Positions 57,490-64,000 of a stretch of 64,000 nt of DNA are shown one piece after another. The DNA lies in contig JAGTJM010000004.1 of assembly GCA_020747015.1 (NCBI GenBank), positions 682,001 to 746,000 of the forward strand, written 5' to 3'. How positions within the stretch are numbered: position 1 is the stretch's first letter; each line of letters starts with the position of its first letter. The translations under genes and the position numbers were made by a program. The DNA is from Pyrenochaeta sp. MPI-SDFR-AT-0127 (taxonomy: Eukaryota; Ascomycota; Dothideomycetes; Pleosporales; Cucurbitariaceae). A model generated the notes under the pieces. The model was not told the DNA's origin and did not search any database. It was given only the letters and a program-made list of their open reading frames with translations.

Positions 57490-60400
57490 TCACTCCCGGA
57501 TCTGAGCTTTGAGCCCAGCAACCTCTCTCTTGAGCCTTGCGTTCTCTTTCCTTAATCGTGCCGCCTCTTCCTCGCTCGCCTTCAGTCGTCGTTCCACCTC
57601 TTCACTTGCCTTGCCTTTTCGCGCGCTGCTCGTCACTTTCTCTAGCTCTTCGTTGAACCGCGCATACAGCGCCTCATTCTCTGCGTTTGTATCTCGATAC
57701 AGCTGGTCCAAATGCTTGCATCGCGACTCTGATACCTGCAGCGAAGTGCTGATGTCGTTGGAGATCGCAAATGTGCGTGCAGACAAAGCATCCAGTGTTG
57801 CCTTGAGCTGCTTTTCCAGTGCCCCTATGCGTGCTTCTGCAGATCTTGCGTTGCCAGGACCAGGAGCCGCGGGAGGAGCAGAACTTTGCGTCATGAGACG
57901 CGGAGTGCTTCTAGCATTCAGCTCTTGCCCTATAGCGCTAAGCGCGCTCTGCAAGTCTTGCGACGCAGTGTCAATGTCCCGCTGCTGATTCTGTAGTCGC
58001 TCTCGTAACTTCTGTGGTGACTGCATCCTAAGCCTTTTTGGTGGACTTGCCAAAGGAGTTCCGATTTTGGTAGGAGAACGAGGGGTGGACGGTGGTATCT
58101 TAACAGTGTTCCCTGAGCCAGGCCGTTCTGACAGGCCACCGCTGGTGGTAGGTCTGAGGGATGGAATACTTGTGATAGACTGGCCTCGCTTCTTTGTGGG
58201 ACCGTACGACTTGATGGTGACCTCGTCCCTCATTTCTCCCGTCGCTGCAATAGACTTCGGCCGTACACTGCCTGCGCGATCCAGAATGTTGGCGGGTGAG
58301 TTCTCTCTTCGCATTGGCGAGCCCAGGCGCGCAGGAGTCGGTATAGACGACGTGTGTTTGACAGGCGACGGTGTGGTGCGTGAAGGTGTCCGTGGCGAGA
58401 CACTTGTCTGCCGATTCTCTGGAAGTACTGAGTCAGGTCTCCGAGGCGTCTGTGAGGACCACGCAGGCACATCGTTAGCATCCTGCAATGTCTTGAGATC
58501 GCTCAAGGAAGAGCGGCGTTTCTTTCGGGGAGGCCCAACAGTGGGCGGTACCTCTCCAATCGTTCCCAGAGCACCCAAGTAAGCCCGACTAGGAGTGTTG
58601 CCATTCTCAAAGGTAAATGCGCCTAGCACGGTCGGGCGATCGCGTGACGAAGGGCGCTTTGGAGAAAGGCACGCAGCATCTGTGGAATTGGAACGGGCAA
58701 GATAGGCAGGCCCAGCTTTTGATACACTGGATGGCTGACTATCGGTCCCGTGACTGTTCTTACTCAAGGAGCGCCACAAGGAACCCACTTTAGACTCGTT
58801 TTCGGATTTGCTGTTCTCTCTTGTCAAAGTACCAAACCCGAATCGTTTCCGCAAGGACGTGTTCGAATTGATCGAGCCGGCAGCGGTAAGGCGGCCCTTG
58901 GAATCGATAGAACCATAGTTTGGGGTGTTGAAACCTGGAGTCTGAATGGGAAACAATGCGTCAATGTCCTGTACCAGACGATCCATCAATGAGATAAAGT
59001 CATTCGCGTTGCCAACGGGCACAAGAATCTCTGCAAACGCTGCCGTAAGAACCCCTCTGTCTCCATCATTGCTTGTGCCATCAAGCAGCTCCGCTAGCAG
59101 ACGGACGATGGCTCGAAGAGCTCGTTGATTTTGGGGTGCAAGCTGGCTGAAGGTTGTCCGGAAGAATTCTTCAAACTCGCCTGGGTACATGCTATCTGAC
59201 CTCATTTGTAAGGAGATAAGCATGGCATGAGAGAGTACATGCCCCATTCTTTCCTTCCAAGCAACGTCGAGGAATTTCTCGAACACGGCAAACAGGACAT
59301 CGACAGAGGATTGGCCCGCAAGATCGAGATTTGACGGGGTTTCCAGGAGGGAATTGTAAAGCTCATTGACCACAAGTTCATCTGCAACTAATCTTGCTCG
59401 CACAGAGCGGCCTACAATATTGCCCTTTCGGGCATGCAGGGCCAGCGTTATGTTGGCTAGTGACTCTTCAAGCTTTGTTAAGGAATCGGTAGTTGTGATG
59501 GCATTGAAAGCGACATTCTTACTTGACGATGTAGGCCGAGACATCTCACCATCTCGACTATGAGTACGAGTTGGCGCAAGTTGAAGTGGGGGTGCTATGC
59601 GCGGTATTTCTCCCAAAGTATGGGCATTGCGCTGAAGCTTGCGAGACCCGCCTTCTCTGCTCACACTCGCACCAAAGAGACTTGATAGCATCTTCACAGG
59701 AGATTGTGGGCGAACCTTGCCACCCTGCTCTTCCTCCAATTCGTTCAGCTGGAGATTGAGTGACTTGAGGATCTGCCGGTTTCGAAAAAGGTATGCCTCA
59801 GACAGTGTGGAGTTCTTAATGCTGTTCCGCAGCTGGAAATAATTTGCCATGCGTTTGGTCAAGACAGGGATAAATTCGGTGCTGGTAAGCTTGTCGCGTG
59901 CCGTGTAGCCATAAGCACCATTGGTATCCATTAGATAGAGTCCATCCCCTAAGGTAGAAATTGTCACAATAAGCTCGATACTGTTGTCGCCCACTTGGAT
60001 AGGGGTTGAGAATTTCGAGCCTTCCACCAGAATCTGTACTTTCGCAGGGTCCTTGCGGCCTTCCACCTTCTGTCCATCACTCTCCTCGAATACGGAGGAG
60101 AAGAAGTTCAAATCACCAGGGAGGCTTCGAACTTCCCATTTATGACTCTCTCGTTCCGCCTCAGAGAATCGACCTTCGACCCGAGCTTTTATGATCTCCT
60201 CGACAACCTTCTGGCTTTTGCCCTCGTAGAGACCCTGCAGATAGAACATGCGAATTCCGATATATTGTCGTTCTCGGCTTCGCGGGCGCAAGGATTGATT
60301 AGACGGCACGGGCGACAGAATCTGAAGGATGCTACCCTCAGAGTGCTCACTGATGAAGATATCAGACAGATTCAGGTTTTGATGAAAGACGAGATCTGCA

Positions 60401-62061
60401 GATCCACTGAACGAATCAGCGAACTTTGGATTGTCCACGTCTGCAAGCAAGCTGCGAGCATTGGTGGTGCAACCGCTTGATTTGTGCAGCATGACTAGGG
60501 AATCTGTGAAGACAACGAGTATTCCAGATATGTTTAATGGCCCAGATAGCTCTCCATGGTAGGGTGGTGATAGTTCCACGTAATCGACAGCCGTAATGAG
60601 TCTTCCGTGAGGGTTAAAAGTTGGTGGCCATGAAGATACCATCTTGCGCAGGCGATTGAACACTCTGATCTGCTGTGCAGTAGAACCTTCTCTAGAGCAA
60701 ATCTCGGAAACCATATCTCTCGCTTTCAGGAAGATTTTGATCGCTGGATGTCGGATCGGCAGTTGTTTGATAATGTTATCAATGTAGAGATTGTATCGTG
60801 GTAGGCGTTGAACAGGCTCGATCAACATGGACGTCAGTCGCTGCTCGCCGGTTTCGTAAACTCGCTTTGAGAAGCTCGAGGCAGTGTCCTTTGTGAAGAG
60901 TTTCAATAACTGCGAAAACTCGCCATGAGCAGCCATGTAGTCGGTGTAGCAATCACCGAATTGTGGCAACCATTCAACAAGAGCCTTTGCGACTGCTGCA
61001 GCCCCAGTGACATCTGGCGGATCCTTTTGTCCCCGCAAGGGAGCGATAAAGACATCGTCTGTGGCCTGCTCAATGTCTTCGATGGCTCCGTTCTCCGTCT
61101 CTTCGAGGATGATGCGTATGGCTTCCAGGAATTTGGAATTGACCTCGAGGATTTTGTCGAGGCTTGGAGGAAACAGTGCCTGCAGGGCTTCCTCATTCGG
61201 GCTGGAACTTGAGCCCGACTTTTGCTTCGCCTTCTCCCGAAATTCGACTGCCACAGTATGCACCAACTCATGGATCTTGGAAACGTAATTCTCCTCTGTG
61301 TCCAGCAGCTCACACATCTCTCGCCGGAGGTTCTCTTTCTGTTGTCGTGAGAAGGACTGAGACCGATTGAGGGCAGTTGGCTTTGACGGTGCTCGGCGGA
61401 GCTTTGAGGTGGGAAGGAAGGAAGCTTCCCCAAACAGTTTAACGATGGGCGCATATTGACCATATCGTTGTTGACAGATATCGTCTTCGGATTCGTCGAA
61501 AAGTGCCGACTCTCTCGCCTCTGGCTTTTGGATGCTCCCTCGAGGCAGAACGACATCAAGATCAACCCAGGATAGCGTCTGTTCCCCTAAAGCGTGGCGT
61601 ACGTCTACTATAACGTCTGCAACGTTCTCTACTTTGACCATCTTTGCTGCGACGATTGCAGCGTGTGACTCTGAGAACAGCTTTGGCGCGGAAGGTAAGC
61701 TGGCCAGCGTACTGTATTGCTTCTCCCACGCGCTCTTCAGCTCCGGGGCCAGCTCGACAAAGTACTTGTACAGACTAAATGCCAAACCTCGACAAATCTC
61801 ATCTCCTTGTTCTTCGCGGGGCAAACATGTTACAGCGTTGTAAAAGGTAGCCGTTGGAGATATGATGAGGCGGGCGAAATTCTGGAAACCAGCGGGCGTG
61901 AAGACGTGGCTTTGGATGCGCGAATGCGTCGCCTGGGTCGAAGTCGCAGTCGGCCCATAGAAGATGAGGACAGGGGAATTCGAGAGCAGCTCGTCTGTGG
62001 TGTAGAAGAGCGACAGGTCGTCTGCAGAGAGCGCCGCGGGCTCCGAGTTGATTATGACCAT
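57490..62061 (-). CDS. BUD3: Rho guanine nucleotide exchange factor Bud3
   Basis: A single exon encodes 1523 residues. The N-terminus (MVIINSEPAALSADDLSLFY) and its first 230 residues look like filamentous-fungus Bud3. A DH (RhoGEF) domain spans about 246-460, with LLDTEENYVSKIHELV at its start and LIEPVQRLPRYNLYIDNI as the hallmark helix. A PH-like region follows (about 480-660), then a helical segment near 890-1080. The last 450 residues are disordered and Ser/Pro-rich, ending in a coiled coil (ASEEEAARLRKENARLKREV). In Neurospora, Bud3 acts as GEF for Rho4 at septation sites; here that is inferred from family. The RhoGDI gene in the same window acts on the same GTPase class. The stop codon lies inside a GTGAGT donor-like site, so the 3' end may be spliced. 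Confidence 0.9.
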   Translation of the reverse strand: MVIINSEPAALSADDLSLFYTTDELLSNSPVLIFYGPTATSTQATHSRIQSHVFTPAGFQNFARLIISPTATFYNAVTCLPREEQGDEICRGLAFSLYKYFVELAPELKSAWEKQYSTLASLPSAPKLFSESHAAIVAAKMVKVENVADVIVDVRHALGEQTLSWVDLDVVLPRGSIQKPEARESALFDESEDDICQQRYGQYAPIVKLFGEASFLPTSKLRRAPSKPTALNRSQSFSRQQKENLRREMCELLDTEENYVSKIHELVHTVAVEFREKAKQKSGSSSSPNEEALQALFPPSLDKILEVNSKFLEAIRIILEETENGAIEDIEQATDDVFIAPLRGQKDPPDVTGAAAVAKALVEWLPQFGDCYTDYMAAHGEFSQLLKLFTKDTASSFSKRVYETGEQRLTSMLIEPVQRLPRYNLYIDNIIKQLPIRHPAIKIFLKARDMVSEICSREGSTAQQIRVFNRLRKMVSSWPPTFNPHGRLITAVDYVELSPPYHGELSGPLNISGILVVFTDSLVMLHKSSGCTTNARSLLADVDNPKFADSFSGSADLVFHQNLNLSDIFISEHSEGSILQILSPVPSNQSLRPRSRERQYIGIRMFYLQGLYEGKSQKVVEEIIKARVEGRFSEAERESHKWEVRSLPGDLNFFSSVFEESDGQKVEGRKDPAKVQILVEGSKFSTPIQVGDNSIELIVTISTLGDGLYLMDTNGAYGYTARDKLTSTEFIPVLTKRMANYFQLRNSIKNSTLSEAYLFRNRQILKSLNLQLNELEEEQGGKVRPQSPVKMLSSLFGASVSREGGSRKLQRNAHTLGEIPRIAPPLQLAPTRTHSRDGEMSRPTSSSKNVAFNAITTTDSLTKLEESLANITLALHARKGNIVGRSVRARLVADELVVNELYNSLLETPSNLDLAGQSSVDVLFAVFEKFLDVAWKERMGHVLSHAMLISLQMRSDSMYPGEFEEFFRTTFSQLAPQNQRALRAIVRLLAELLDGTSNDGDRGVLTAAFAEILVPVGNANDFISLMDRLVQDIDALFPIQTPGFNTPNYGSIDSKGRLTAAGSINSNTSLRKRFGFGTLTRENSKSENESKVGSLWRSLSKNSHGTDSQPSSVSKAGPAYLARSNSTDAACLSPKRPSSRDRPTVLGAFTFENGNTPSRAYLGALGTIGEVPPTVGPPRKKRRSSLSDLKTLQDANDVPAWSSQTPRRPDSVLPENRQTSVSPRTPSRTTPSPVKHTSSIPTPARLGSPMRRENSPANILDRAGSVRPKSIAATGEMRDEVTIKSYGPTKKRGQSITSIPSLRPTTSGGLSERPGSGNTVKIPPSTPRSPTKIGTPLASPPKRLRMQSPQKLRERLQNQQRDIDTASQDLQSALSAIGQELNARSTPRLMTQSSAPPAAPGPGNARSAEARIGALEKQLKATLDALSARTFAISNDISTSLQVSESRCKHLDQLYRDTNAENEALYARFNEELEKVTSSARKGKASEEVERRLKASEEEAARLRKENARLKREVAGLKAQIRE

Positions 62062-62572
62062 GTTGTCAACAGCGCGCGGAAACGAGTGACCAAGTTGGAT
62101 GATTGCAAGAAAGGAACGGAATCAGGGGAAAGGTTGGAGCAGCAATGGCATGGTGCTGCTGCGGAAATGAGTGAACGGCGCTATGTCTGTCGTATTATGA
62201 AGCCATGGGGGGAGGGGAAGTTGGCGTGTTGGGGTTGTTGGGCGACAGGTGCAGGTAAACAAGACACGAACAACAGCGGAGCGTCGCGCACGCCCCAAAA
62301 CAGGTCAGACGGCTGCGGCCAAGCGCAGAAGCTGCAGCGCGAGATGCAAACGTGCGACAGGTGCGACCAGGCAAGGCGACCACTAAACGGCCAACGGGCT
62401 GGGGTTACCCGGGAACTGGGCGCAAAGCGACGAGTACTCTTGCGGTGGTGTTGATGCCCTTGCAGCAGCTTATCGCGTTCCCATCGCGTGAACAGGCCCG
62501 CCCTGCAGATCCGGGACCCCGCAAACAAAAACATGACGAGCGCCCACAGACTGCACTCCCCATTGTCGCAAC
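62062..62572. other. Divergent promoter of BUD3 and DCC1
   Basis: 511 bp between two start codons on opposite strands. It is GC-rich with several CGCG clusters and no clear TATA box. Short frames on both strands appear fortuitous. Confidence 0.45.
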
Positions 62573-63664
62573 ATGGCAACCCAACAGGACGAGGGCGGCG
62601 TGGCCTTCTCCATAGCACACCAATTGCAGCACTTCCGCCTGCTCGAGCTGCCACCGGAGATTGTTGAGCTGATGGACGCTCCGAGCCCCCCACCGTAGGT
62701 TCGCTGCCATGTCGTCTCTACGCGGATACCCTTCTCACCCTGCATCCCTAGGCTGTCCATCAAGTCGCAGCCCCCCTCCGCCGCCTCTGGTACGCCGAAT
62801 GCGAAGCCTGCATATGCAGTACTATGTACCCCGAACAAGACTTTCCAGCTACGCCAGGTCCAGACATCAAACTCGCTCTTCGTGACCCAACCTGCCCTCG
62901 AAACCCATGGCAACGACATCCCGATCCCTGTCACATGCGCAATTGCATCGTGCACTACGACCCTCGAGCTGTACTCGACCGCTAGTTCTGCTGCTACCCT
63001 GTTGAAGGACACACTTCCCGTCTATGACATCGTTGCAGGCGACGTTGATGCGACCAGCAATGGCAAGAGTAGAATAAACATCTTCCAAGACCTCCCCTTG
63101 TCGGACGGAGAATGTCAGTCTGGTTGGAATGAACTCATGGCATTTGAGCTTGACGACAGCTGCTACCAGCCGTCTGCCAACGCCCTTTCGCAGGTCTGGC
63201 GATCCGTCAATGCTGCTGCGCTGGCTGAAGCTGTCAAGCTAGACAGTCAGTTTCTGACTCACGACATCACAAAGACAGTGGCTGAAGAAGGACATCCACC
63301 AGGCCTCATAGAAGCCATTCTCGCCCGATTATCAAAAGACGAGTCTGATGTAGGGGGGGCTTGGACGTCTCTAGACCGAACCAGGACAGTTGCCTTCACT
63401 GGCACAACACTACTGGAAGCCAAACACGGCAGTGATTTTCTTATTGCCGACTTCACTGATACATGGGAAGATCGTTTGCCAGAGGCATGGCGAAAGGATG
63501 CGCAGCTGAGTGCGATCGAAGGACTGTACGAGTTCCCATCAGAGACGACCATCCGGGCAAAGGGCAAGGCCACAAGAACCGCAAATGGTGACAATGCGGC
63601 TGCGTCCTCAAAGACTTCAGCTCGAAAATGGCACGAAAAGTTTGGCAAGACTAGACAGAAGTAA
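62573..63664 (+). CDS. DCC1: Sister chromatid cohesion factor Dcc1
   Basis: Two exons, 62573-62694 and 62752-63664, giving 344 residues. The first exon encodes an N-terminal segment with FRLLELPPEIVELMDA. After the intron come YAVLCTPNKTFQLRQVQTSN and SLFVTQPALE, the Dcc1 signature. Then follow winged-helix regions with GWNELMAFELDDSC, HPPGLIEAILARLSKD and FTDTWEDRLPEAWRKD. The C-terminal part is basic and ends KFGKTRQK. Dcc1 forms with Ctf8 and Ctf18 an alternative replication factor C clamp loader that links fork progress to cohesin acetylation. The length is close to yeast DCC1 (380 residues). The N-terminus depends on one short intron, whose junction is in phase. Confidence 0.9.
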
Positions 63665-64000
63665 GTGCATCAGTAAGCAGGTGCAAGATCAAACACTGCA
63701 AGAGGGCCGTCTGGGCCGTCCAGATTACTGCACGTGACCGTGTCTTAATCGCGTTCGGATCGGAGCGTCGGCGTCGGGAGCTGCACCTTCCGAATTGTTG
63801 TATTACGAAATGAAATTTTGGTAAGCCGCGAGTGGCCAACACCATGTCAGCTTATCCCTAAGGAGCACTACAAGATATCCAGAGCTGCGTTTAACTACTG
63901 ATAATTCCTTTATTTCTTCGTCACATGAGAAATATACGGCGCATAAAAACTCTTACCCAAGTACAATCTCAGTTGTCACGCACATCTTTCTTGAGGCCGA
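63665..64000. other. 3' flank of DCC1 to the window end
   Basis: 336 bp with no visible coding signal, repeat or RNA gene. It should hold the 3' UTR of DCC1. Confidence 0.5.

Overview
The window is a gene-dense stretch of a filamentous ascomycete (Pezizomycotina) nuclear genome, probably Dothideomycetes, although the class is only an impression. The evidence is short introns (mostly 45-90 bp) with GTRNGT donors, CTAAC-like branch points and TAG/CAG acceptors. The genes are monocistronic on both strands, and the gene set is characteristically fungal: Pps1, Ppg1, Urk1, Gid8, Bqt4, Bud3, HET domain and Zn2Cys6 proteins. I found no bacterial operons, tRNA, rRNA, CRISPR array or clear transposon. 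Exon joins were built by hand from splice signals, reading phase and protein continuity. Every multi-exon CDS listed closes in frame.

Layout. 1-14 kb is housekeeping and signalling: a Pps1-like dual-specificity phosphatase (+), a Pro/Gln-rich nuclear-type protein (-), the PP2A-like phosphatase Ppg1 (+), uridine kinase (-), the GID E3 ligase subunit Gid8 (+) and a zinc alcohol dehydrogenase (-) with a clear TATA box. 15.1-18.5 kb is gene-poor. 18.5-25.7 kb is an accessory island with a CorA-like helical protein of unknown function, a patatin fused directly to a seven-bladed WD40 propeller, and a HET-domain protein. 26.3-28.5 kb holds a Zn2Cys6 regulator, followed by a 1.7 kb intergenic stretch.

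30.2-45.8 kb returns to core genes: ASA1-like WD40 protein, a PlsB-type glycerol-phosphate acyltransferase, AP-3 beta, an unrecognised protein, RhoGDI, a Bqt4-like inner nuclear membrane protein, and an unusual succinyl-CoA ligase alpha-beta fusion. 47-64 kb holds a small charged protein, SUMO, Nup84/Nup107, an uncharacterised Ser-rich protein, the giant RhoGEF Bud3, and the Ctf18-RFC cohesion factor Dcc1.

The most interesting features are three. The first is the patatin-WD40 protein, which looks like a fungal NLR with its nucleotide-binding switch missing and sits beside a HET gene. The second is the ligase fusion, which carries a second mitochondrial-presequence-like motif at its junction and a shortened ATP-grasp region. 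The third is a possible retained intron that would give Bud3 a hydrophobic tail. RhoGDI, Bud3, Ppg1, Gid8, SUMO, Nup84 and Dcc1 act in polarity, STRIPAK-type signalling, protein turnover, nuclear pores and cohesion. Nothing suggests that they are co-regulated as a cluster.
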